Origin: Thermogemmatispora sp.
GTDB taxonomy: Bacteria > Chloroflexota > Ktedonobacteria > Ktedonobacterales > Ktedonobacteraceae
Assembly (NCBI RefSeq): GCF_019683635.1
Contig: NZ_JADGIA010000015.1
Span: 1 to 45,728, forward strand
Direction: 5' to 3'
DNA length: 45,728 nt
Shown here: positions 7,379-15,715 of the stretch, piece by piece
How the letters are laid out: each line of letters opens with the position of its first letter
How positions within the stretch are numbered: the stretch's first letter is position 1
The notes under the pieces: generated by a model
Databases searched by the model: none
Told to the model about the DNA's origin: nothing
What the model saw: the letters and a program-made list of their open reading frames with translations, nothing else
Made by a program: the position numbers and the translations under genes

Positions 7379-9535
7379 CTAGATGCCGCGATAGAGACCG
7401 CGATAGTCGACGACGGCGCCGCCGTATTCATGGCGGATCTTGTACGAGATGACGTCCTGCGTAAAGTTCAGGCCGTAGAGGGGCTGGTCCTGGATGAAGA
7501 GCACGGGATTGACCTGGCCACCAACGAAGCCAATTTCAATGGTATCGACTTCGCGCGGATCGGCTACCAGGAACCACTGCGTTGGGCTGGTGAGCTGAGG
7601 CGAGACGATGGGGGTGACATAGCCCATCATGGGGTTGATGTCATTGTTCGGCGAGCCGGGGATGCCCGCCGAGCGTGTGGCGATCATGGCGCTCCATTCC
7701 AGCTCGGGGGGGACAACCAGGTAGCGCGGGCGCAGTCCGATACGCTTGCCGGCGAAATTGGTCTGTTCGCGCATGGCGGTAACCCCGATCTGCATAGCGG
7801 CAGTCGAGAGGGCTGCGTTGCCGAGGTTGTTATGCGGGTTGCCCGTTGTAAAGAGTGGGGAACCGTCGTAAATGCTGGGGTTGCCCGAGAGGAAACCGTA
7901 GACGAATTCGGCCAGGGTATAGGCGGCAGCAACGGCCAGCTTGGTAGGAATTTGGCGAATGGCCATCAAGTCATCATTGATGATGGTTTCGCGCGAGATG
8001 GTAACCAGGTTACCGCGCTTCATGGGGACATAGGTAGCGGCGGTATCAGTCAGGCTGAGAGTGGTATAGGCGCTATCTTCGGCCACAGTCGAGAGGCTGC
8101 CAAAGGCTCCCAGGCGCACGCGTGTCTGTTGCTTAAAGTCCCTGATGGGCACAATGGTGCAGAATTTTTGCCACTCTGCTGGCCAGGCCTGGTAGTCTTT
8201 GAGGAGGCGCTTGTTCATGGAGGTGCCCAGCAGGTAGCTGAAGGAGGCGGTGGTTGTATCGCCCTCGCTGATGCGCGTCAGCGGGGCGTGCTCTCCGATA
8301 CGGATCTGACCGAGCAGGCTCCGCTCAGAGAAGCCGCTGACGCTCGGGTCGCCGGTGACACGGGCGTAGGCTTCGCGGATGCTGGTAAAGCCGCGGATGT
8401 TGCCGAGGCGACTGGTATCGATCTCCAGCTCGAACATGCGATCGAAGGCGGCCTGAATTTTTTCGGCCTCGGTGATTTGCTCGCCGATCTCGGGACGGGC
8501 GTACCCGTGATCACGCACGAGGCCGACAGCGGCCAGCTCAGCTAGCATGCTGCGTTGTTCGGCGATGGCCTCATCTAATTCGGCGACCTCGAAGATGCGC
8601 CCCTCGTAGCGGCGGCGAAGGTGCTGCTTGACAGCTTCAGGCAGGTGAACCTCCTGTAGGCGTCGCTCCAGGGTGAGGCGGGCGCGCTCAAGACGTAATT
8701 CTTGCAACAGGGCGTCAAACGAGGGAGTGGGGCAGGTGGTCTGCTCCTGCTCGCGGATGGAGCCAGGCAGCTCAAGCTGGTTTTGGGGGGTGCTGGTCTG
8801 CCCGGGAGCTGGGGAGTTGATTGGGGTGGTGGTGTCGCTCATGTGGTGACCTCTCTGGAGGGTGATGGCTGACGACGTGTTTGAGAGGGGGGTAGCCTCG
8901 TGAGAAGGACAATAGTCGTGAAGGATGCGGCGGATGCTGCCACCGGCGCTGGGACGAGTGACGATATCGCACGAGTTGAGTGCGCTGATGCTGACCACTT
9001 CGCGTAAAGGGCGGGCCCCATCCTGGCTCTCGCGCAGCTGCCAGGTGCCGTAGATGTCGATGGAGAGGCCAATCAGGCCCGGCTGACCCAGGGCACAGGC
9101 TTCACGGATCAGGCGCCAGAGCCAGTCGGCGGATTCAAGAATGTGCAGGGTGGCGTCGACGCGCCCATGCTCGCCGGGAGGGGGTGGTACATAGCGCGGA
9201 GCACGGTAAAAGCCGGCGATGTCGCGCACGGAGCGAGCAACGCTCTCGCCGTCGCTACGGGCGTGGTCGACGTAGGCGTGAGCGTTGTCGAGCAGGGCGG
9301 CGAGGCGTTGGAGGATGGCCTCATTATAGTAGTAACCATTAAGGCTGGCTCCACCACGAATGACGGTGACCAGGACATCGCGCTGCTCATCCTGTGGAAA
9401 AGTCTGCCCTTCGCGAATGAATCCCTCGATGCGGATGCGCTCCGCGGGCTGAGCAGGGTTGGTGTTGGCGCTCGGCTCTATTTCGGCATGGCTCATGCCG
9501 GCCATGTGGGGAAGCATGGGGTGCTCAGCGCTCAT
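7379..9535 (-). CDS. Prohead protease - scaffold - major capsid protein fusion
   Basis: 718 residues. Residues about 33-205 look like a phage prohead protease (S78-like): IRIEGFIREG opens the domain, His91 in AYVDH and Ser158 in LIGLSID fall where the catalytic His and Ser lie, and SALNSCDIVTRP ends it. Residues about 260-360 are charged and helical (LERARLTLERRLQEV), like the scaffold/delta domain removed in capsid maturation. From about 370 to 718 is an HK97-fold/Mu gpT-like major capsid protein, with features such as YVPMKRGNLVTISRETIIND and the Y-L-V-V-P-P-E-L-E-W strand. AGGAGG lies 6 nt before the ATG. The ORF overlaps the preceding gene by 11 bp. Protease-capsid fusions are known in some tailed phages. 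An internal start is described separately. Confidence 0.85.
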   Translation of the reverse strand: MSAEHPMLPHMAGMSHAEIEPSANTNPAQPAERIRIEGFIREGQTFPQDEQRDVLVTVIRGGASLNGYYYNEAILQRLAALLDNAHAYVDHARSDGESVARSVRDIAGFYRAPRYVPPPPGEHGRVDATLHILESADWLWRLIREACALGQPGLIGLSIDIYGTWQLRESQDGARPLREVVSISALNSCDIVTRPSAGGSIRRILHDYCPSHEATPLSNTSSAITLQRGHHMSDTTTPINSPAPGQTSTPQNQLELPGSIREQEQTTCPTPSFDALLQELRLERARLTLERRLQEVHLPEAVKQHLRRRYEGRIFEVAELDEAIAEQRSMLAELAAVGLVRDHGYARPEIGEQITEAEKIQAAFDRMFELEIDTSRLGNIRGFTSIREAYARVTGDPSVSGFSERSLLGQIRIGEHAPLTRISEGDTTTASFSYLLGTSMNKRLLKDYQAWPAEWQKFCTIVPIRDFKQQTRVRLGAFGSLSTVAEDSAYTTLSLTDTAATYVPMKRGNLVTISRETIINDDLMAIRQIPTKLAVAAAYTLAEFVYGFLSGNPSIYDGSPLFTTGNPHNNLGNAALSTAAMQIGVTAMREQTNFAGKRIGLRPRYLVVPPELEWSAMIATRSAGIPGSPNNDINPMMGYVTPIVSPQLTSPTQWFLVADPREVDTIEIGFVGGQVNPVLFIQDQPLYGLNFTQDVISYKIRHEYGGAVVDYRGLYRGI
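8840..8856 (-). promoter_or_regulatory. Internal ribosome binding site in protease-capsid fusion
   Basis: On the minus strand AGAGAGG (8850-8856) stands 7 nt before an in-frame ATG (codon 232, 8840-8842) whose product begins MSDTTTP. Translation from here would yield a protein of about 487 residues: the scaffold plus capsid part without the protease. Several phages make a shorter capsid or scaffold form by such a nested start. Seen in sequence; use in the cell is inference. Confidence 0.45.
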
Positions 9536-10016
9536 GGAGAGCCTCCTGGCTGTCCCAGGGAGGCGACCCTTCAGGCCCTTCGCTGAGCGCTAGCAACAGC
9601 GATGCCAGGTGGCGCAAGCGGTGAGTCATGCCGGCCTGGGTAGTGCGCGTCTCATCGTAGTGCAGGGTGGGAGGCAGTGACCGGGCATCGGCACTACGCT
9701 CAACCTGGGCGGCTATTTCGGGGGCAAGGGTGGCTGGTGATTCGCCCAGAGTAGGAGCGATCTCTGTCTGTCCCAGGGAGTGCTCGCTGGCGGGAAAGCG
9801 CAGGAGATTAGGGGGAAGCAACGGCTCTAGCAGCGTGGGCAAAGGTGGATCGGGCTGATTGGTAGGGGGCAGATCGAGGGGAGCGGAAGCCGGCTGCGCG
9901 AAGAAGAGAGCGGAAGGGTCGGCTTTCTCGGGATCAGGGAGCGTCAGCGCGGGCAAGCCAGGCGTATCTGGCGCGAGCCGAGGGAAACGAAAAGCGGGGA
10001 GCTGATCATCGGTCAT
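9525..10016 (-). CDS. Pro/Leu-rich hypothetical protein at head of capsid operon
   Basis: 163 residues, first gene of the minus-strand virion arm. Proline, leucine and short acidic patches dominate the first 110 residues, so it is likely disordered. A helical C-terminus (TQAGMTHRLRHLASLLLALS) may bind a partner. AAGGAAGGAG lies 7 nt before the ATG, and the stop overlaps the start of the protease-capsid gene by 11 bp, so translation is probably coupled. I do not recognise a family. A scaffold-like or capsid-partner role is possible. Confidence 0.6.
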   Translation of the reverse strand: MTDDQLPAFRFPRLAPDTPGLPALTLPDPEKADPSALFFAQPASAPLDLPPTNQPDPPLPTLLEPLLPPNLLRFPASEHSLGQTEIAPTLGESPATLAPEIAAQVERSADARSLPPTLHYDETRTTQAGMTHRLRHLASLLLALSEGPEGSPPWDSQEALHER

Positions 10017-10320
10017 GGAGGGTCTCCTTCCTTCCTCGCTGTGGCAGGGTAGACAAGTCCACAGACGTAGGAGGTGGACAGAATTGGGCGGGCTGCTCTG
10101 CCAGCGAGCAGAGAGCCGCCAGAAGTGGTGACAGAGAAGAAATCAGCGATGCAGCCGCGAAGGTGGGGTGAGTGCTGCTTTGCAGGCACACTCGAGAAAG
10201 GACAGATCATGGGTGGGCGCGAGAGGGCACACTCACCGTTGCCTTGCCGGGACGTGAAGGGGCACGCCGGAGGCCGTTTCGTGGTTGCATCGTGTGGCGG
10301 CAAGCGAGAAAAGCTTACCA
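10017..10320 (-). other. Structured 5' leader of the capsid operon (about 305 nt)
   Basis: No convincing gene. Inverted repeats are present: GTCCAC (10057-10062) with GTGGAC (10074-10079), and a bulged hairpin at 10091-10117 (GGCT-G-CTCTGC / GCAGAG-AGCC). The transcript from the minus-strand promoter near 10328 would carry this as an untranslated leader, which is long for a phage-type operon. Confidence 0.4.
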
Positions 10321-10327
10321 AGTGACA

Positions 10328-10356
10328 AGTATAACTGAGGCTTAGGGAGAAGTCAA
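10328..10356 (-). promoter_or_regulatory. Sigma70-type promoter of the capsid (minus) arm
   Basis: On the minus strand TTGACT (10351-10356) and TATACT (10328-10333) are separated by exactly 17 bp. This faces the Pro-rich and protease-capsid genes. The block after the -10 (TATACTTG) is the same as in the plus-strand promoter at 10399-10427. Confidence 0.7.
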
Positions 10357-10398
10357 GCCTATTCCTGACCGGCTGTTTCACTGCCTCGCCCTCTCTTC

Positions 10399-10427
10399 TT
10401 GACAGGTTGCTTGCCATACTCTATACT
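10399..10427 (+). promoter_or_regulatory. Sigma70-type promoter of the portal (plus) arm
   Basis: TTGACA (10399-10404) and TATACT (10422-10427) are separated by 17 bp, a perfect -35 and a near-perfect -10. It lies about 190 bp upstream of the portal ATG. With the minus-strand promoter it forms a back-to-back pair 42 bp apart. Confidence 0.7.
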
Positions 10428-10614
10428 TGGCTTAGCTGGCAGTTTGCCACCTGCCACATCCTCGCCTACTGCGCACGGCTTGGGAGACTGCTGCCTTCGT
10501 GTCCCTGGCCGTGCCGCATCTCGCTTCTTGTCTCCGCATCAGACAAAGCGTCCTGCTCTGTTGCTTGGGCAGATCTCTATTGTCTGCCATCATCGCCTCA
10601 AGAGGAGGTCCCAC

Positions 10615-12150
10615 ATGCCACCTCGCTTCTCTTTCCCCGGCTGGCTTCCCAACCGACGCGCTTCCTCAACTCAGCGCTCCAGCGCCTTGGCCGTCTCTGC
10701 TACCGGCCAGCCCCCGGTTCTCAACCGTGTCAGTGAGCAACTCAATCCTACCACCTTTGCCTCCAGTCCCGCGCAAGAAGACTGGTACTGGGGGCGGCTT
10801 GCCAGCGGGGTGGAGGAAGACTACTTCTGGCGCCGTCTCTCGGACAACTGGTATCAGAAGGACCCTATTCCCTCGACTTATCTCGAACTCCATAACCAGT
10901 GCTATGAAGCCTACAATGCCAATCCTCTGGCCTTTGCTATCATTGAAATCACTACCAGCTTTGTCATGGGAAAGGGCGTCACCATCGCCGCGCGCGACCC
11001 GCGCGTTCAGCGCGTCCTGCTCGACTTCTGGCACGACCCCGAGAACCAGATGGAGACACGTGTTTATTCCCTCTGCACCGAGCTGGCCCTGTATGGAGAG
11101 CAGTTCATCCGTTTCTTTGTCAACCCCTACAATGGACGGGTCACCATTCGCCAGATTGATCCCTCGCTCATCGATGAGATTGAGACCGACCCCGACGACA
11201 TCGAAAAGCCCTTGCGCTTCCATCGCCGGCCCATCGGACCCTTAGCCAGCCTGCTAAACGACCCTGGCCGGACCGCTGCACTCTCAGCCGCTGCTACGCC
11301 AGTGGTGTCTGCCGCTTCTCTTGAAGGGCAGTGGTTCAAGGCGGGCGAAGAGGTTGTACAGTTCGCCATCAATAAGGTCTCCAGCGCTAAGCGTGGCAAA
11401 AGCGATCTGGCTACCCTCCTGCCCTGGCTGCGCCGTTACAAGGACTGGCTGACCGATCGCGTGCGCATCAACAAGTACAAGGGAGCGTTTTTGTGGGATG
11501 TGCGTTTGCAGGGGGCTGATCGCAAGACCATCGAGCGCAAAAAGATGGAATATAGCTATCCGCCGGAGCCGGGCAGCGTGATCATTCACAACGAGGCTGA
11601 GACCTGGTCGGCCATCAAGCCGGAGATCAATGCCAACGAGGCTGCCGAGGATGGACGGGCCATCAAGCTGATGATCGCCGTTGGCGCTCAGCTGCCGGAG
11701 CATTACCTGGCTGACGGTAGCTACAGCAATCGGGCTACTGCCGCTGAGATGGGCCTGCCAACCCTCCTTAAATTTCAACGCCGGCAGTTTGTCATGCGTG
11801 CCATGTTGCGCACCATTCTCGACCGTGTCCTGCAAGAGGCCTATCGCGCTGGCACACTGTCCCCGGAGGTCGACAGGCACTATGACATCATCTTCCCCGA
11901 AATCGAAGTTACCGATCATGCTACCCTGGCCAGCGCCGTGCAGATGCTGGTCTCGGCCCTCAGCGCCGCCAAAAGCCAGGGCTGGGTCAGCGACGAAACC
12001 GCCATGCGACTCATCTTCCAGTTTGCTGGCGAGGAGATCGATGTTCACGAGGAAAAGGGGCGCATTAGCCGTCAGCATGATCAGCTCGACGAGAGCGGAG
12101 AGGGGCCTGGGGCCGTCAGTGGTTCGGGAGGAAAGTCGCCATCTCTGTGA
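10615..12150 (+). CDS. Phage portal protein
   Basis: 511 residues, the usual size for an SPP1/HK97-class portal, the dodecameric ring through which DNA enters the capsid. Visible portal-like features are an N-terminal disordered tail, the stem-type segment (CYEAYNANPLAFAIIEITTS, which turns into FVMGKGVTI), the wing region with beta-pairs (FIRFFVNPYNGRVTIRQIDP), the LTDRVRINKYKGAFLWDVRL stretch, and the crown/C-terminal helices (LKFQRRQFVMRAMLRTILDR). I chose the ATG at 10615 because AGAGGAGG lies 6 nt upstream; the upstream 72 codons of the same frame lack a start signal. It is transcribed opposite to the capsid genes, which is unusual. A terminase gene is not seen near it. Confidence 0.85.
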   Translation: MPPRFSFPGWLPNRRASSTQRSSALAVSATGQPPVLNRVSEQLNPTTFASSPAQEDWYWGRLASGVEEDYFWRRLSDNWYQKDPIPSTYLELHNQCYEAYNANPLAFAIIEITTSFVMGKGVTIAARDPRVQRVLLDFWHDPENQMETRVYSLCTELALYGEQFIRFFVNPYNGRVTIRQIDPSLIDEIETDPDDIEKPLRFHRRPIGPLASLLNDPGRTAALSAAATPVVSAASLEGQWFKAGEEVVQFAINKVSSAKRGKSDLATLLPWLRRYKDWLTDRVRINKYKGAFLWDVRLQGADRKTIERKKMEYSYPPEPGSVIIHNEAETWSAIKPEINANEAAEDGRAIKLMIAVGAQLPEHYLADGSYSNRATAAEMGLPTLLKFQRRQFVMRAMLRTILDRVLQEAYRAGTLSPEVDRHYDIIFPEIEVTDHATLASAVQMLVSALSAAKSQGWVSDETAMRLIFQFAGEEIDVHEEKGRISRQHDQLDESGEGPGAVSGSGGKSPSL

Positions 12151-12247
12151 GCCTCAGCGCTTGGCCTGCTGGGCGCAGAGCCTCGCTTCCTGTCTGCTTT
12201 CTGCTCTGCTTACAGGACTTGACACACTTCAGAAAGGAGCCGTGGCC

Positions 12248-12508
12248 ATGTCTCATGCTAGCCCACTTCGCCCGTCTCGGCCTGGCCCTCGCCGCCTGAA
12301 GCAGGCGCCTCCTGCCGTCGTCGGCTCGTCAGCTCACAGCCAGCCCTTGCCAGCTAGCCGTCAGTGCCTGGCCTGTGACGCTCGCCATCGCGGCTATCCA
12401 CTTGCTCGCTCTCACCAAGCTCTCGGCCTCGGCATGCCTGGGCCTGCTTCTCTGTCCTGGTGGACCGGAGGCGAAAGTGACGACCGGGAGCACCGGCTTC
12501 CCCTTTGA
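12248..12508 (+). CDS. Small hypothetical protein after portal
   Basis: 86 residues. AAAGGAG lies 8 nt before the ATG at 12248, a good initiation signal, and the gene is 97 bp downstream of the portal stop. The sequence is basic and Pro/Ser-rich at the start, with a C-x-x-C-x-A-R-H-R patch (LACDARHRGYPLA) that might bind a metal. No family recognised. Reading is supported by the ribosome site and position more than by composition. Confidence 0.4.
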   Translation: MSHASPLRPSRPGPRRLKQAPPAVVGSSAHSQPLPASRQCLACDARHRGYPLARSHQALGLGMPGPASLSWWTGGESDDREHRLPL

Positions 12509-12592
12509 GGGCCGATTTTACCTGCACATTGTCTGGCTTCGCCTGGCGGGCAAGGCTGATGCGGCCTTGAGAGAAAGGAGACTTATAGACCT

Positions 12593-12976
12593 ATGCCACT
12601 TGACGCGCGGAAGGCGCAGCATCTGCTCCAGCTCATTAGTCGCAGTTATGAAGGACGGCAGCGCAGCCTTGTCGCCGTCGTGCTCAGCGGTGGCAGCTAT
12701 AGCTACCGGCTCGTACAAGGCATTGTACGTTTCCTGCACTGCATTGATCCCCAGATCTACGACAGCAGCGGTCAGCCTCCGCGACCCGAGGCTGACCTGT
12801 TGCTCATCGCTCCCTCTGGCACCGATTTCAGCGGCGTCGTTTATCTGGCCGATTGCACTGTAGCCAGCGCTAGCGCTGTGGCTGCTGCTGCCAAATACGA
12901 GCTAATCGAAGTGGTGCCTGTGGGTCTTCTCCCCGGAGGAACCCATGTGCGCGTCCTCCTGCGTCGCCTGCGCTGA
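12593..12976 (+). CDS. Hypothetical protein, third plus-strand virion-module gene
   Basis: 127 residues with a regular alternation of strand and helix: LVAVVLSGGSYSYRLVQGIV, then a Y-D-S-S-G-Q linker, LLLIAPSGTDFSGVVYLADC, an Ala-rich helix, and a final VVPVGLLPGGTHVRVLLRRL. GAAAGGAG lies about 12 nt before the ATG. Position in the plus arm after the portal suggests a small virion or assembly role, but no family is evident. The gap to the next gene is 147 bp. Confidence 0.55.
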   Translation: MPLDARKAQHLLQLISRSYEGRQRSLVAVVLSGGSYSYRLVQGIVRFLHCIDPQIYDSSGQPPRPEADLLLIAPSGTDFSGVVYLADCTVASASAVAAAAKYELIEVVPVGLLPGGTHVRVLLRRLR

Positions 12977-13023
12977 TCTGCCCCCGTGCTCTGTGGTAGC
13001 GACAGAAGGAAACGGCGGTGGGA

Positions 13024-13052
13024 TTGCTCCAGGCTCTGCCTTATGGTATGCT
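13024..13052 (+). promoter_or_regulatory. Candidate promoter of the 13124 gene
   Basis: TTGCTC (13024-13029) and TATGCT (13047-13052) are 17 bp apart. The -10 runs into a CTCTCATTGAGAG palindrome, a possible operator. The ATG follows at 13124 with a GGGGGGAT ribosome site. Confidence 0.4.
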
Positions 13053-13123
13053 CTCATTGAGAGTAAAAGTGTATTGTCGTCCTATCGAGCAGCTCTCTTC
13101 TAAGAGGTACAGGGGGGATCTGG

Positions 13124-13675
13124 ATGAAACGAGTCTTGTATCGAGATGGATCAAGAGCAGATGAGGAGAGAGAGCAGATTATGGATGTGGCCTTGACTGT
13201 CTATGACTGGATCGGACGGATTCTTGTCATTCCCGCGGTGGTCGCCCTGGCTCTCGGTATCTACCAGTGGGCGCGGGGCGTATTACCTGCCCTCTACCGG
13301 CTGGGGTCTGGTTTAGCGCTCAAAGAAATCGCTCTCCTGGCGAAGGGTGACAATGCCAAGAGCATTCGCAGCCTCTTGCTTGATTCGCGCCTCTTCAGCC
13401 CGCAAAACCTAAAAGATATCACCTCTCCTAATGATCTGGGAAGTGCCGAACATGCCAGTGTATTGCTTGTTTACTGGGAAGATTGGAAAGATCATATTGA
13501 TGAAGTTCTGAGCTTCAAAAAGGATCGCATGGCCCTTGTCATTTATGCTCCGCCACAGGCCATTTCGCGTGAGATGCTTGAAAGGCTTGACAGCGTGCGC
13601 CATACTATTGTAGCGAACTTCCGGGGACGTCTGCTAAACGATGTCCTGCTATGCCTCGTTACTGCTGGCGACTAG
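13124..13675 (+). CDS. Membrane protein with Rossmann-like cytosolic domain, unknown function
   Basis: 183 residues. One hydrophobic helix (about residues 32-48, ILVIPAVVALALGIYQW) is preceded by a short amphipathic N-terminus. The rest, about 75-183, alternates strands and helices: a R-S-L-L-L-D-S-R-L-F start, SVLLVYWEDWKDHIDEVLSF, RMALVIYAPPQ and a TIVANFRGRLLNDVLLCLVT end. The shape recalls small receiver/TIR-like folds that sit on membrane anchors, but I find no catalytic residue that would prove it. It has its own candidate promoter, so it is probably not part of the virion module upstream. Confidence 0.6.
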   Translation: MKRVLYRDGSRADEEREQIMDVALTVYDWIGRILVIPAVVALALGIYQWARGVLPALYRLGSGLALKEIALLAKGDNAKSIRSLLLDSRLFSPQNLKDITSPNDLGSAEHASVLLVYWEDWKDHIDEVLSFKKDRMALVIYAPPQAISREMLERLDSVRHTIVANFRGRLLNDVLLCLVTAGD

Positions 13676-14154
13676 CAAGAACCAGCAGGAATGAGCCTGC
13701 CGCAGGGAAATGGCCGGGGTACTTCCGCAGGCGCTCGTAGATGATGCTCGCCATATAGTGTCAGGGAAGGGCAGATCAACCTGGCCACGGTGCTCTGTTG
13801 TCCTCCGGGGCTGTGGGCTGCTGTCAACCAGCCTGAAGCCCGGGCCGATGCGGCTGCGGGCAAGCTCCTGGCTTGAGCCTGGGGTCGTTGACTAAGAACA
13901 GCTACTAGGTAAGCCAGAGTAGTGGGCAGGCGATAGGCAAGTCCAGATTGTTTTGCCAAGCTACTCGCATCCAGGAGCAAAGAGCCTCAAGGTCAGATTT
14001 GTGAGCTGAGAGGCTCTTGCTGGCTTTCTTGCACGGAGGGGGGACTTTCTCCTTTGGAAGAAAGCCTGGTTCCCTCGTTCTATTACAGAAGGACCGAGGT
14101 GTTGTCCTGCCCAGTGCCTGGCAGAAAGACCAGGGAAGGAAGGAGGTCAGAGCC
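13676..14154. other. Intergenic region, no gene seen
   Basis: About 480 bp without a supported gene. It contains AGAGCCTC (13981-13988) and GAGGCTCT (14010-14017), an 8-bp inverted pair with a 21-nt loop. A GCCTGC / CCGCAGG pair near 13700-13735 is imperfect. No other element is clear. Confidence 0.4.
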
Positions 14155-14676
14155 ATGCTTAGCAGCTCCACGAGTAGATTTCGATCTTCGCTGCGCTTAG
14201 CGCCAACCGTGCTCGAACGGCGCCTGGAACTGATCACTCTGCTCCTGCTCCTGCTTATAGCCGTTCTCAGCGGCTGGGGTCTTCTCTTCCTTCCCAGGAC
14301 TATCCCTATCCACTACAGCCTTAGCGGTTCCATTCATCCCGATCTCAACGGCAGCAAGTGGATTCTCGCCCTCTTCTTCCTGCTGGCCCTGGCTCTTTAC
14401 GGGCTGCTCAGCTTGCTCAGTCGTTGCTTACAGGCTTTCCACTACCCCCTGATAACCGCTCCCCAGCGGGTCGAGCGCCGCTATCGACTGGGACGTTTGC
14501 TTCTAGCTGGGCTAAAGCTCTGTCTCAGCGCCCTCCTGGCTTATCTCTCCTGGATGTTTATCCAGGGAGCCATCAGTGGCCTCAACGGCTGGATCTTCCT
14601 GGGTTTTCTTCTCCTGGCTGTACTGCCTCCCTTGCTGGTTCTCCTCTATTTCATCCAGCTTCGGCGCCTATCCTAA
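14155..14676 (+). CDS. DUF1648-type membrane protein
   Basis: 173 residues. A first membrane helix (about residues 26-46) is followed by a segment typical of DUF1648 (TIPIHYSLSGSIHPDLNGSK, as in SdpI-type immunity and transport proteins), then three more helices. AAGGAGG lies 8 nt upstream of the chosen ATG, and the 46 codons upstream in the same frame have no start signal. DUF1648 proteins are membrane proteins often linked to signal or immunity functions, with no proven activity for this class. Function unknown here. Confidence 0.75.
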   Translation: MLSSSTSRFRSSLRLAPTVLERRLELITLLLLLLIAVLSGWGLLFLPRTIPIHYSLSGSIHPDLNGSKWILALFFLLALALYGLLSLLSRCLQAFHYPLITAPQRVERRYRLGRLLLAGLKLCLSALLAYLSWMFIQGAISGLNGWIFLGFLLLAVLPPLLVLLYFIQLRRLS

Positions 14677-14743
14677 GCCTGCTTTAACTGGTCTAGCACG
14701 ACGGTGCCTTTCTCTTCCCCTCCTCCTGTCAGAAGCGGTCTGC

Positions 14744-15715
14744 TCAGGGCAGCAGCCCGCCCGGTGGCAGCGGTTTCAACCAGCGGTCTAAAAACAGATA
14801 GGCCGCCTCGCGGGCCTCGGAAGGAAAGGCATGGCCGCCCTGGAACACCAGATAGCGAAAGCGCTCCGGGACTCCTAGCTGAATATAAATACTCTGCGCA
14901 TAGTTCACCATAAAATAGAAACCATCGATTGGAAGCAGCGGGTCCTGTTCGCCGCCAACCATCATGAACGGTGTTGGAGCCAGCGACCCAAGCAAGTCAT
15001 CCATATCGGCCACATCGAGCAGGCCTGGAATGCAGTTCACCAGAGGCTGGCTGAGGCCATCGCGCAGCAGCGACTTCAGCAATGTCAGCCCGCAGGATGC
15101 CACCCCGGCCATCACTCTGGCATCGTACCAGGCCAACCAGAGCGCCTCAAGTCCGCCCAGCGAATGCCCAATCACCCCCAGATTCTGCTTGTCTACTTCC
15201 GGGAGCGAGCCGAGAAGATCCAGGCTGCAAGCCAGGTCGTGCAAATACTTCGCCTGCAGCGATGAACCTTTCTGCAAGCGCTTCGTAAACTCAAAGCGCT
15301 CATAATTTTCGCCCATCAGCGCCGTCCGCCGTCGACGGATCTCTTCCGGAGGGCGACGTTCCTCATAGCAGAGAAGATCGGGGCACAATACCACATAGCC
15401 ACGCAGGCAAATCTCTCGCCCATAATGATACATTGGGTCGCCGGAGATCCCTGCTACTTCTCCTTTTCCCAGCTCACATTGCTCGCTATCGCGATGAATG
15501 GCCAGAATCGCCGGCCAGCCCTTTTTAGGCTTCTCCCCCTGCGGGCGTAGCAACCAGGCTGGCATGATCTCGCCCGGCTCGACCATGTAGGTGACGCGCG
15601 TGCGTGTATATCCGCCCTCATCCACAGGCTCCTCAAAAACTGCCTCCAGAGGCACCTTCGAGGGAAATCTCCCCAGGCGTGCCAGGATCTTCTCTCGCAA
15701 CAGGCGATTCTCCAT
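14744..15715 (-). CDS. Alpha/beta hydrolase, dienelactone-hydrolase/acetyl-esterase-like
   Basis: 323 residues. The catalytic triad is visible: nucleophile Ser185 in G-H-S-L-G-G, Asp258 in GGEQDPLLP and His295 in QGGHAFPS. An oxyanion-type segment W-P-A-I-L-A-I-H-R and the cap region (residues about 118-160) fit large serine hydrolases that remove acyl groups from sugars or lactones. No signal peptide, so it is cytosolic. The neighbours are divergent genes: a DUF1648-type gene upstream, an ABC exporter beyond a 427-bp gap. The substrate is not clear. Confidence 0.85.
   Translation of the reverse strand: MENRLLREKILARLGRFPSKVPLEAVFEEPVDEGGYTRTRVTYMVEPGEIMPAWLLRPQGEKPKKGWPAILAIHRDSEQCELGKGEVAGISGDPMYHYGREICLRGYVVLCPDLLCYEERRPPEEIRRRRTALMGENYERFEFTKRLQKGSSLQAKYLHDLACSLDLLGSLPEVDKQNLGVIGHSLGGLEALWLAWYDARVMAGVASCGLTLLKSLLRDGLSQPLVNCIPGLLDVADMDDLLGSLAPTPFMMVGGEQDPLLPIDGFYFMVNYAQSIYIQLGVPERFRYLVFQGGHAFPSEAREAAYLFLDRWLKPLPPGGLLP

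Noticed and set aside
10013..10417. 134-residue minus-strand frame across the promoter region
   Set aside because: It spans both promoters and overlaps the ATG of the 9525-10016 gene; Pro/Ser-rich composition is typical of noise here.
3074..12976. Complete prophage
   Set aside because: No terminase, tape measure, lysis, replication or repressor genes and no att-like repeats within the window.
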